Below are positions 5,872 through 12,398 of a stretch of 23,128 nt of DNA, in pieces. The stretch is from CAKSST01 sp045535505 (GTDB lineage: Bacteria; Bacillota; Clostridia; Oscillospirales; Acutalibacteraceae), in assembly GCA_045535505.1 (NCBI GenBank), contig JAZSLU010000026.1, forward strand, positions 1 to 23,128. The letters are read 5' to 3'. The notes under the pieces are model-generated. The model ran no database searches. It saw nothing but the letters and a program-made list of their open reading frames with translations, and was not told the DNA's origin. A program made the position numbers and the translations under genes. Each line of letters begins with the position of its first letter. The first letter of the stretch is position 1.

Positions 5872-5888
5872 GAAAGGAGCGAATAAGT

Positions 5889-6389
5889 ATGCACAAGATT
5901 AAAGAAATGCTTATGAACGAACTTTATGAGTATGAAGAAAAAGCAAAGAAAATGCCTAATGGCAAAATCTCTCAAAGTGAAATTGACCGTATCCATAAGT
6001 TGACCGATACTATAAAAAATATCTGCAAAATTGACGCTTTGGACGGCGAAGAAGGCTATTCCGAAGATGGTGCTTATATGGGCGAAGGTCGTATTTATGG
6101 CACTTCTTACGCTCGTGGTCGTGGTAGAAACGCACGCCGTGACAATATGGGTAGATATAGCCGTGATGACGGTTATTCCGAAAACTATGGTGGCGGTTCT
6201 TACGCAAGAGGCGGTCAAGGAGGCAGAGGCGGAAATATGGGTGGCAATCGTGGTGGTTCTTCCTATGGCATGTCCTATGACGGTGCAAAAGAACACTTAA
6301 TGGATAAAGCCGAAGAAATGCTTGAAATGGCACAAGACCCGAAAGAACGCAGAGCCATTGAAAAATTTATTCGTGAATTAGAAGATTAA
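5889..6389 (+). CDS. RGG-rich protein with helical ends
   Basis: This 166-residue protein has helical termini around a low-complexity Arg/Gly/Tyr centre. Residues 1-50 (MHKIKEMLMNELYEYEEKAK, then SQSEIDRIHKLTDTIKNI) form a helical hairpin. Residues about 60-135 carry ARGRGRNARR, YGGGSYARGG and GGNRGGSS repeats. The last 35 residues (KEHLMDKAEEMLEMAQDPKE) are acidic and helical. RGG-type regions commonly bind nucleic acid or drive condensation, and the helical ends could dimerise. The same three-part pattern recurs in uncharacterised Clostridia proteins I recall. AAAGGAG precedes the ATG, and the gene lies 17 bases after the beta-rich gene. Function unknown. Confidence 0.72.
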   Translation: MHKIKEMLMNELYEYEEKAKKMPNGKISQSEIDRIHKLTDTIKNICKIDALDGEEGYSEDGAYMGEGRIYGTSYARGRGRNARRDNMGRYSRDDGYSENYGGGSYARGGQGGRGGNMGGNRGGSSYGMSYDGAKEHLMDKAEEMLEMAQDPKERRAIEKFIRELED

Positions 6390-6400
6390 AAGGTGATACT

Positions 6401-6721
6401 ATGATAACCGAAAGGGAGTTAAACCAATATATAGACCATTGTTTGCAAGAACCTGTTACAAGCAATAAGCGGAATATTTTGGCTGACTTAATAATAATAA
6501 AGGACTACCTTTTCGGCGAGCCAATCCAAAGCAGTTACAGTTACGATAACAAAATCGAAAAAACAACGATTGAAACAAACGGCGATACGGAATTTTTGGC
6601 AACTGTAAACGGCAAAAATACTGAAAAGGTAATGGCTATTATGGATGAACTTATGGAGGCAACAAAAACACTTCATCCAAGAATGTATGACCGAGTAATT
6701 GAAAAAATAAGTGACATATAA
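6401..6721 (+). CDS. 106-residue alpha/beta protein, last cassette gene
   Basis: This acidic protein has an N-terminal helix (MITERELNQYIDHCLQ), a second helix (NILADLIIIKDYLFG), a short beta segment, and a final helical part containing GDTEFLATVNGK and MDELMEATKTLHPRMYDRVI. I recall similar phage proteins of this size with the conserved pair GD(S/T)EFL and a closing MDELM helix, always unnamed. AAAAGGTGA lies before ATG 6401, 11 bases after the RGG-rich gene. The stop abuts the terminator. Function unknown. Confidence 0.68.
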   Translation: MITERELNQYIDHCLQEPVTSNKRNILADLIIIKDYLFGEPIQSSYSYDNKIEKTTIETNGDTEFLATVNGKNTEKVMAIMDELMEATKTLHPRMYDRVIEKISDI

Positions 6722-6758
6722 AAATAAGAGCAGGGGAACAAATCCTCTGCTCTTATTT
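6722..6758. terminator. Bidirectional terminator between convergent genes
   Basis: AAATAAGAGCAGGGG (6722-6736) and CCTCTGCTCTTATTT (6744-6758) form a 15-pair stem with one G-U pair and a seven-base loop. The A and T ends provide a T tract in both directions. It begins one base after the stop of the rightward cassette and ends at the stop of the leftward gene, so it serves both. Confidence 0.92.
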
Positions 6759-6973
6759 CATATATGTTTAAATAACTGCTTTTTCGCCTTTTCAAATCTT
6801 CGATTCACTTGCCTTGACGATAAGTTGACATCTTTCTCCTCCGCAATCTTTTCAAGTGCAATATTATCAAGAAATTTGCGTTTTAAAATTATTCGGTCTT
6901 TCTCGTCAAATATCCAACGGTCAATAAGATTTTCCCACTCGAATCGGTCAAGGTTGCTATCTTCAATGTTCAA
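6758..6973 (-). CDS. Sigma region 4-like helix-turn-helix protein
   Basis: This 71-residue product, MNIEDSNLDRFEWENLIDRW at the N-terminus, ends with a helix-turn-helix resembling sigma-70 region 4 or phage late regulators: DEKDRIILKRKFLDNIALEKIAEE, then SSRQVNRRFEKAKKQL, where SSRQVNRRFEKA is the recognition helix. It may recruit RNA polymerase to a late promoter, or be an ArpU-like regulator. There is no ATG; TTG 6973 is chosen because GGAGG lies nine bases upstream. A TTG three codons earlier has a less suitable spacing. It overlaps the previous gene by 11 bases. It is the last gene of the leftward late block. Confidence 0.65.
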   Translation of the reverse strand: MNIEDSNLDRFEWENLIDRWIFDEKDRIILKRKFLDNIALEKIAEEKDVNLSSRQVNRRFEKAKKQLFKHI

Positions 6974-7280
6974 GGTAAACAACCTCCATTGGTTCGCCGT
7001 CAGCGTTTTTTAGTTTCTTTGCAAGGTCAATCTCTGTCTTTAATTCTTTACTGCCATAATTAGAAGCGACTATCATCTTATGACTACCGCACACTAAATC
7101 GAGTTTTAAGGCGGTTTTATCTTCAAGACATATACTTTTATTCCTTAATATTGGAAACGCTACCAAAGGGCAAATATAAAGGTTTTCAAGGTCTTTTTCT
7201 TGCAGTTGTTCGGTGATTTCTTTTGCTTTAACGATATTTTGCATATCTTCCAAATATTCGTGAGCAACATATATCAGCAT
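6963..7280 (-). CDS. DUF4406-like (nucleoside deoxyribosyltransferase fold) protein
   Basis: This 105-residue protein opens with MLIYVAHEY, followed by NLYICPLVAF and LDLVCGSHKMIVASN, then the GSKELKTEIDLAKKL helix. This is the order seen in DUF4406 proteins, which share the fold of nucleoside 2-deoxyribosyltransferases: an N-terminal strand, a substrate segment with N-Y-x-x-P-L, and a final S-x-G-x-x-x-E-x-x-x-A helix. The usual S-x-G is here GSKEL, so activity is uncertain. It may act on nucleotide metabolism or sense a nucleotide. ATG has AGAGGTGA upstream. It sits between lysis-linked genes and the regulator. Confidence 0.6.
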   Translation of the reverse strand: MLIYVAHEYLEDMQNIVKAKEITEQLQEKDLENLYICPLVAFPILRNKSICLEDKTALKLDLVCGSHKMIVASNYGSKELKTEIDLAKKLKNADGEPMEVVYLEH

Positions 7281-7327
7281 TTAATCACCTCTTACGCTTT
7301 TTCACGCCTTTTGAATTGTTTTTCTTT

Positions 7328-7630
7328 TTACGGATTTTCACTTTCCGTACTACTATTTTCGCCATTTATAATATCACCATCATTTCCAATATAATTAGCG
7401 ATACCATCTTTACCGTCAACAGTAACAATTTCTTCACTTACATAATCATATTGTAATCTTTCATAAGTGGCTATTCCAATACTTAATAAAATCGCAATTA
7501 TTGCTATAATATGAAATATCCAATGCCACATATCTTTTCTTTTGTTACTTTCAAGCATATCTTCCCAAATTGAATAAGGTACGCTTGACGGCTTTTTATC
7601 CGTTCCGCAATTATTACAAGTTTTTGACAT
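7328..7630 (-). CDS. Single-span membrane protein of phage lysis region
   Basis: This 100-residue protein starts with a CNNCG pair (MSKTCNNCGTDKKPSSVPYS), then has a charged part, one transmembrane helix WIFHIIAIIAILLSIGIATY (about residues 37-56), and an acidic outside part with VSEEIVTVDGKDG and INGENSS at the end. Small phage membrane proteins with this S-V-P-Y-S-x-x-x-x-E, TM, VS(E/Q)-(E/D)-V-(T/D) plan are frequent in Firmicute phages as I recall, with no known function. It has a strong AGGAGG and a dedicated promoter upstream, suggesting it is expressed independently of the late operon. Confidence 0.65.
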   Translation of the reverse strand: MSKTCNNCGTDKKPSSVPYSIWEDMLESNKRKDMWHWIFHIIAIIAILLSIGIATYERLQYDYVSEEIVTVDGKDGIANYIGNDGDIINGENSSTESENP

Positions 7631-7660
7631 AATAAAAACCTCCTAAATTTTTATAATTAC

Positions 7661-7689
7661 AATTTAACATAAATTTACACAAAAATCAA
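7661..7689 (-). promoter_or_regulatory. Promoter before the small membrane protein gene
   Basis: TTGATT (7689-7684), 17-base spacer, TAAATT (7666-7661), with TGT before the -10. The start codon is 31 bases from the -10, with AGGAGG between. Less perfect than the promoters at 3009 and 18913 but same spacing and extension. Confidence 0.6.
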
Positions 7690-7701
7690 GATAAATTTTT
7701 A

Positions 7702-7926
7702 TTATCCCATATAAACTCTTATAACAAGGGCGATAAGACCACTCGCAATAATGCCCATTAACCACAAACAAGCGGTCATTTTAAGGTCAAGAACGGCTAA
7801 TTTTTTATCGTCCCTTGAAAACCGCTTGTTCATTTCGGTTTGCACGGCATCACAATCGCTTTGCAATACATATCGGTCATCAAAAACCTTTTTTAATTCC
7901 GTTATATCTTCGTGTGAAATTGCCAT
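7702..7926 (-). CDS. XhlA-like haemolysin/holin-associated protein
   Basis: This 74-residue protein has an N-terminal charged coiled-coil-like half (ISHEDITELKKVFDDRYVLQ to about residue 45) and one C-terminal transmembrane helix (KMTACLWLMGIIASGLIALV). That layout matches the XhlA family, membrane proteins coded next to holins in Firmicute phages. It directly follows the holin gene, whose stop overlaps its ATG, so the two are translated together. Probably assists or tunes holin-dependent lysis. Size and order fit. Confidence 0.75.
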   Translation of the reverse strand: MAISHEDITELKKVFDDRYVLQSDCDAVQTEMNKRFSRDDKKLAVLDLKMTACLWLMGIIASGLIALVIRVYMG

Positions 7927-8129
7927 TATTCGCCCTCACTTTCGGGTAGTTCTTTGATATTAAATAAAATTGTTACAACACCCGATAAAGCAACGGCAGA
8001 AAGAACACCGAGCCAATCAACGTCGGTAATACCGATGGCGTTTGTTCCAATAACCGCAATAGCGGTTTCAGCCATTGTCTTAACGGTTTTAATGCCAACT
8101 GATTTTAGCCATTTAACAAATTTATTCAT
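7926..8129 (-). CDS. Phage holin (r1t-like)
   Basis: This 67-residue holin begins MNKFVKWLKSVGIKTVKTMA and has two hydrophobic stretches: TAIAVIGTNAIGITDVDWLG and VLSAVALSGVVTILFNI, then an acidic end KELPESEGE. The A-x-x-x-A-V-I-G plus DVDWLG-x-x-x-A pattern is the r1t-type phage holin signature as I recall it. It forms membrane lesions that let the amidase reach the wall. It lies 12 bases after the endolysin gene (leftward order) and its stop overlaps the XhlA-like start. Confidence 0.85.
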   Translation of the reverse strand: MNKFVKWLKSVGIKTVKTMAETAIAVIGTNAIGITDVDWLGVLSAVALSGVVTILFNIKELPESEGE

Positions 8130-8141
8130 AGTTATACTCCT

Positions 8142-9035
8142 TTATGGTTTAATAAGTTTGCCTTGCTTCAATAAGTTAAGCATTGTCGTATTTTGATTTG
8201 CTGTGCCAACATATAGTTTAATTCCGTTTTTCTTTGCAATTTCTTTTCGATAAGCAAAGGTAGATTTTGCACCAACTGTATTTAACGCTGTTACAATGCT
8301 TGTCGAATTACCGTTGTATTTCAAGAAATAGTTTACTTTTGGTGTCGCCGTTGTGCCTTTAACAAGTTTATTAACTTCGGCTTGTACTTCGGCGTAGTTA
8401 TAGCCAGCTTTAGTTAAATTGTCTTTTCTTGCTGAACCGTTACCCCATTTACCAGCCAAAACCTCTTTTGCAATTTCGGTATTGCTCTTTTTAGCAACAG
8501 TTGGCTTCGACTCTATAACTGCAATATCAAAGCATTTTAATATTTCTTTAGCAATTAAATCAAGCGATGCATTGAACTTTTTAATATCATCGGCATTTGA
8601 AATAAAGCAACATTCCATAAGTCTATAATTATAACCACATTCGGCGGCACGATTAACGTTTGCAAGGTCAGTTCTGCCTACAATAATTTGACTTCTGCCA
8701 GGAAACATTGTTGAAATCATTGTCGCAAGTCTTTCGTCATATTTATCTGCTTTAAAATCAGCATTAATAATAACGTGACCGCCTTTAGCTGATTTGTTTG
8801 TGCTACTGTCTAAATGCAATTCAAGAATAAGGCTATCCTTTGGAACTAAACCCTTGCCAATAATATTGCTCTTATAGGAGTTAATATTAAAGTCGGCAAG
8901 AATTACATTGTCACTGCCATATTCTTTTATTTTGGTTGCCAATGCACGAACACGCTCTGCTTCTTGGTATCCGTTACCAACCGCGCCACTATCACCTGCG
9001 CCGTGTCCTGAAATTATATATAATTTATTTGACAT
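8142..9035 (-). CDS. Endolysin: N-acetylmuramoyl-L-alanine amidase with Cpl-7-like domain
   Basis: This 297-residue lytic enzyme cuts the amide bond between MurNAc and L-alanine of peptidoglycan. An Amidase_3 domain spans about residues 1-170. It has the GHGAGDSGAVG motif with zinc-ligand His11 and Glu25, a second His74 in LELHLDSS, and the catalytic Glu141 in MECCFISNADD. A Cpl-7-type wall-binding repeat follows near 184-227 (EIAKEVLAGKWGNGSARKD, then GYNYAEVQAEVNKL). The last 65 residues (VNYFLKYNGN to the end) look like an SH3- or SPOR-like beta domain with YVGTANQNTTMLNLL. Holin genes follow, fixing it as the lysis gene. GGAGGGAA precedes the ATG. A promoter was not seen. Confidence 0.9.
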   Translation of the reverse strand: MSNKLYIISGHGAGDSGAVGNGYQEAERVRALATKIKEYGSDNVILADFNINSYKSNIIGKGLVPKDSLILELHLDSSTNKSAKGGHVIINADFKADKYDERLATMISTMFPGRSQIIVGRTDLANVNRAAECGYNYRLMECCFISNADDIKKFNASLDLIAKEILKCFDIAVIESKPTVAKKSNTEIAKEVLAGKWGNGSARKDNLTKAGYNYAEVQAEVNKLVKGTTATPKVNYFLKYNGNSTSIVTALNTVGAKSTFAYRKEIAKKNGIKLYVGTANQNTTMLNLLKQGKLIKP

Positions 9036-9055
9036 ATTCGATTCCCTCCTATATT

Positions 9056-9997
9056 TTAAACTTTTATTCCATAAATTTTAATTACTGTGCCTGCCTTAAC
9101 AGCACTTCTTATATGAATTTTTGTGACATTTTCTTGTGCGGTTTTTGGTACAATAGCATATCCATTTTGGTTAAGGGTAGTGCTATTGGAACTTGGTGCG
9201 TTCCAAGTTGCATCATAAAAAGTCAAGCCACCACAATAGATGCCTCTTATGCTTGAAACTCGATTATCACTTAAAAATTCTGCATTACCTTTAAACACTC
9301 TACCATCATTAAATTCAATAAGTTGTTTTCCCGAATAGCCTGTAACACCAGCACTTGAAAATTCAATCGTTACCGCCTTAAAGTTATATGGTGTTCCGTC
9401 AGGCGAAGTTGTCTTTAATATTTGCTCTACATCTTCAGTTACAGTAATTTCTTCAATCAATTCATATAAGTCAGCACTATTAGCAACTGCATCGTCAACA
9501 TAACCTTTTGTAGCCGCGTCGGTAGGCGCACTGGGATTACCAATGTCACTGAGTATACTTCCCTCAAAATAAACATCATCTTCAGCAGAAATTATTAAAG
9601 CACCAGCATCATTAGTATTCATATACTTTACGGCAGCAAAGTTATCTACCTCGTCTTTGGTGTAGTAGTTACCTTCAAGTTTATGGTCTACTGCGATGCC
9701 AATATTGGCCGCTTCGGTAATTCGTGAGTCAAACTGTGCAAATGTATTATTACATTCGTCTTTGGTGTAGTAGTTTGACATATCCGGCATATCGCCACTT
9801 GCAATAGCAATTGCATCGTCAACGTATTTTTTGTTAGCGCAATCCATAGAATTTTTTGGAGTGCCAGAACGTATAGTGTTTGCCTGACTAAACATCGGTA
9901 TCTTACCCGCTTCATTTGAGTATGTTGTTTCTAAATTTGCCATTTTTTCAATTTTTTGAGCCGTTGTATCAATGTTTATATATTCAAAGTCAGCCAA
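9056..9997 (-). CDS. Tail fibre / receptor-binding-type protein
   Basis: This 313-residue tail tip protein carries repeats typical of fibres: NYYTKDE twice (about residues 76-80 and 110-115) and a KKYVDDAIA / KGYVDDAVA pair, which are spacer motifs that organise trimeric shafts. The C-terminal third (about 200-313) is beta-rich (VTGYSGKQLIEFNDGRVF, then KIHIRSAVKAGTVI) and may be the receptor-binding or baseplate-contacting end. A start at TTG 9997 is preferred because AGGTGA precedes it; a GTG three codons upstream is the alternative. It overlaps the previous gene by eight bases. No neighbouring chaperone was seen. Confidence 0.75.
   Translation of the reverse strand: MADFEYINIDTTAQKIEKMANLETTYSNEAGKIPMFSQANTIRSGTPKNSMDCANKKYVDDAIAIASGDMPDMSNYYTKDECNNTFAQFDSRITEAANIGIAVDHKLEGNYYTKDEVDNFAAVKYMNTNDAGALIISAEDDVYFEGSILSDIGNPSAPTDAATKGYVDDAVANSADLYELIEEITVTEDVEQILKTTSPDGTPYNFKAVTIEFSSAGVTGYSGKQLIEFNDGRVFKGNAEFLSDNRVSSIRGIYCGGLTFYDATWNAPSSNSTTLNQNGYAIVPKTAQENVTKIHIRSAVKAGTVIKIYGIKV
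9651..9775 (-). repeat. 20-base exact repeat within tail fibre gene
   Basis: TCGTCTTTGGTGTAGTAGTT occurs at 9651-9670 and again at 9756-9775, coding NYYTKDE in the same frame. The 105-base separation is a multiple of three, so recombination between copies would delete 35 residues in frame. Confidence 0.9.
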
Positions 9998-10418
9998 CCA
10001 AATCACCTCTTACAAGTAATTTTTTATTTTCAACAATAACTATACCGTCATTACAAACTAAATATTGCCATTTGCCAATGTTCCCATTTAAAATATCGTG
10101 CATATCATTCAATGTTTTTATCCACCGCCAAATATCTTCACGATTTGAAGCATAATCGCCTATGATTTTTGGCTCGACATAATATGCACTCTTGCAAATA
10201 TTATCACTTATTATATTCAAATTATATTCTATATTAGACAAAATGTCAAACATTTCAATAAACCGTGTGCTTTCGCTTGCTTGAAAATCTTTTGTATCGT
10301 CAACTATAAAACCTTTTTCTGTCAATAAACCTCGTATTATTTCAATGTTTTCTTTAATATTGTTTATATCGGTTGCAGACAATATTTCTATTGGTTGTGA
10401 ATAAGTCGTCCAAGCCAT
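9990..10418 (-). CDS. Small tail-tip protein, unknown
   Basis: This 142-residue protein (MAWTTYSQPIEILSATDINN) is largely helical with a few strands at the C-terminus (WQYLVCNDGIVIVENKKLLV). Its N-terminal W-x-T-x-x-x-x-x-E-x-L-S-A-x-D-x-N pattern resembles small proteins I have seen between tail hub and fibre genes. Its stop overlaps the fibre start, and its ATG overlaps the hub stop (TAATG), so it belongs to the tail tip operon. Probably a baseplate or fibre-connector component; function not certain. Confidence 0.6.
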   Translation of the reverse strand: MAWTTYSQPIEILSATDINNIKENIEIIRGLLTEKGFIVDDTKDFQASESTRFIEMFDILSNIEYNLNIISDNICKSAYYVEPKIIGDYASNREDIWRWIKTLNDMHDILNGNIGKWQYLVCNDGIVIVENKKLLVRGDLVG

Positions 10419-12037
10419 TATACCGCCTCCACTTCATATAAGCCGTTTAAAGATTGTTTTATACTTTTAATGTTCAAATTTTCGCCTAAAATATTATAAT
10501 ATCCGCCAACTTTTAAGCTTTCAAAGGTTATAAAGTTTATTGAATTTTTGCGAGAATACAAATCATAAAGTAAATTGCAAACTTCTTGTGGATTGCTTGA
10601 TATTGTTAATTCTACATTTATATCATCATACGAACCTGTTACAGCCATATATGGATTTTTCTTTTCGTAGTTAACAACACTATCTACATACTTTAAGCCT
10701 TTTATTACGATTTTGTTGTTTGATTCGTTGGAAACGATACAATAATTGGCTTCTTTTTTAATAAACGTAACATTTGTTGATTGTTGCGTGCTTATTATAT
10801 CGTTGCCGTTTTCGTCAACGCCCTCAACTTCATAGACCTCAAGAGAATGTAACGGATGATTGAAAGTAATTGTTACATTTTGCGTAGTAGAAATATACCA
10901 ATGATATGCTTCTACAAATTCAGTACCCTTTGAATAATTGTGATTTTTTAATATAACAGAACGAATTTCTTGTTTTTTTGTTTTTTGTGGTTTGTCAATT
11001 ATATTAGTTTCATCGAGTATAATATCCTCTAATGTTGTGTTGAATGGCTTAAAATAAAGTTTGTCCCCCTTGTAACATCTTATATTACTTCCTAATAAAA
11101 CACTTTGTAAGGCTTTTCTGCGGCTCGTTATGGGTAAATAACCACTCAACAAAACGCCGTTGATACTTTCATCAATTTCGTAGTTTATTTGTTTGCCATT
11201 TAATATGTCATCAATCAACTGTTTTGCCGAATAATCGTTGTAAATTCCGCCTAAAAAATCATCTTCTAAATTTGAAATATCGTCATAACAATTCAAATTT
11301 GTAATAATTTCTCCTGATTGTTCTCCCTCGTTTACATAAAATCTTGCTTTGACATTATCATTGAAAATATATTTAACGGGTTGTTTCTTTTGAAATAAAT
11401 AATTATTATCTTCAAAATCTACTATTCCTAAATCTAAAGTATCATATTCGAGCGTATCTCCCAAAACGGAAAAAGAATTTACAATATTTGCATTTTGAAA
11501 ATCTTTTTCTTCAAATATTCTAACCGTGCCATATTCAATATTAAAAAAACCAAAAAAATGCAACGGTTCTGCTATTTTTTCAACGATTATTTCAATTTTA
11601 TTTGCCAATTCTATTGTAATTGGGTAAAATTGTTCTTTTTTCTCTGCAACAAAAGAACTTCTTGCAATTTCTTCGTTGTCACGATAGGCAATTATTTCAA
11701 GGTCTAATATTATATTTTTGCTGTTTATGGTTATGCCTGTGGTTGTGTAATAATTGTCAAAAACACTAACTATATTTATAGGAGTTTCAAACACACCATT
11801 TTCATCGCTTATTTGGTTTGTAACATATCCTAACCCTTGTTGATTTTTATACAACAATTTCGGCTTACTTGTTATATATTCTCCTTGTTCAAAAGAAGCA
11901 AAATCATAAGGTTTCACCCCCACACTTAATTGTGTGAGGGCAGAGCCTTCTTGTAATTCTTTATTTGTGGTATACGAAGCGTCTTCTTTTGCACCAAAAG
12001 CAATATCGGCATATCTAAAATATCCATATTTATTCAT
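10418..12037 (-). CDS. Tail hub/baseplate protein
   Basis: This 539-residue protein sits two genes after the tape measure, where siphophages code the tail-tip hub (Tal/gp27-like). The mid-region RRKALQSVLLGSNIRCYKG and LYFKPFNTTLED resembles the gp27/XkdQ-like hub fold, where a domain with repeated K-A-L-Q-x-x-L appears. The C-terminal part is beta-rich and ends GENLNIKSIKQSLNGLYEVE. No peptidase motif was seen, so it may lack the wall-degrading tail of true Tal proteins. The start is placed at ATG 12037, which has AGGTGGGA upstream and overlaps the stop of the Dit-like gene by eight bases. By eye this is the most AT-rich gene of the tail block. Confidence 0.7.
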   Translation of the reverse strand: MNKYGYFRYADIAFGAKEDASYTTNKELQEGSALTQLSVGVKPYDFASFEQGEYITSKPKLLYKNQQGLGYVTNQISDENGVFETPINIVSVFDNYYTTTGITINSKNIILDLEIIAYRDNEEIARSSFVAEKKEQFYPITIELANKIEIIVEKIAEPLHFFGFFNIEYGTVRIFEEKDFQNANIVNSFSVLGDTLEYDTLDLGIVDFEDNNYLFQKKQPVKYIFNDNVKARFYVNEGEQSGEIITNLNCYDDISNLEDDFLGGIYNDYSAKQLIDDILNGKQINYEIDESINGVLLSGYLPITSRRKALQSVLLGSNIRCYKGDKLYFKPFNTTLEDIILDETNIIDKPQKTKKQEIRSVILKNHNYSKGTEFVEAYHWYISTTQNVTITFNHPLHSLEVYEVEGVDENGNDIISTQQSTNVTFIKKEANYCIVSNESNNKIVIKGLKYVDSVVNYEKKNPYMAVTGSYDDINVELTISSNPQEVCNLLYDLYSRKNSINFITFESLKVGGYYNILGENLNIKSIKQSLNGLYEVEAV

Positions 12038-12398
12038 CGTATCCCACCTTTTCAAATGTTACTGACAAGCCTGTGTTGTAGTATTCTCCACTCCATAATT
12101 TGCCTTTCAGGTTATCGCCATTGACAATAACAAGGTATTCGCCGCTTATGGTACTTTCTGCACCATTTGGCACTTCAAGTATAACACTTTGAGAAGAAAA
12201 AAGCAACTGTTTTAATGTGTCATATTCAATACTGTCTTTGTTATAAAAAACAACATCGTAATTGGTACGCTTACCTTTTATATCTCTATGCCTTTTGCCG
12301 TCCATTGTTTGAACATCATAATAAAAGTCATAAATCGGCGCAGGGGTGCAGGAGGCTATATTCGTATATTCAACACCATTTATTTTAATTGCTATCAT
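12030..12398 (-). CDS. Distal tail-like protein
   Basis: This 122-residue protein starts MIAIKINGVEYTNIASCTPA and is almost entirely beta-sheet: YDFYYDVQTMDGKRHRDIKG, YDVVFYNKD, VILEVPN, GEYLVIVNG, and GLSVTFEKVG. Small beta proteins directly after the tape measure are typically the distal tail (Dit) ring or a tail completion protein. The length is shorter than classical Dit proteins (about 200-250 residues), so it could be only its N-terminal ring domain or a tube-like cap. The ATG directly follows the tape-measure stop (TAA then ATG), consistent with coupling. Confidence 0.6.
   Translation of the reverse strand: MIAIKINGVEYTNIASCTPAPIYDFYYDVQTMDGKRHRDIKGKRTNYDVVFYNKDSIEYDTLKQLLFSSQSVILEVPNGAESTISGEYLVIVNGDNLKGKLWSGEYYNTGLSVTFEKVGYDE

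Noticed and set aside
5586..6296. 236-codon leftward ORF antisense to the beta-rich and RGG-rich genes
   Set aside because: It spans the gap between two well-supported rightward genes, has a Thr/Ala/Ile composition arising from codon complement, and no ribosome site.
9056..9997. Diversity-generating retroelement target in the tail fibre
   Set aside because: The repeats are shaft motifs; no reverse transcriptase, template repeat or adenine-biased variable end was found in the window.
10418..12037. Peptidase or lysin domain in the tail hub protein
   Set aside because: No GHGxxxP, HxH, CHAP or lysozyme motif was visible in its C-terminal half.
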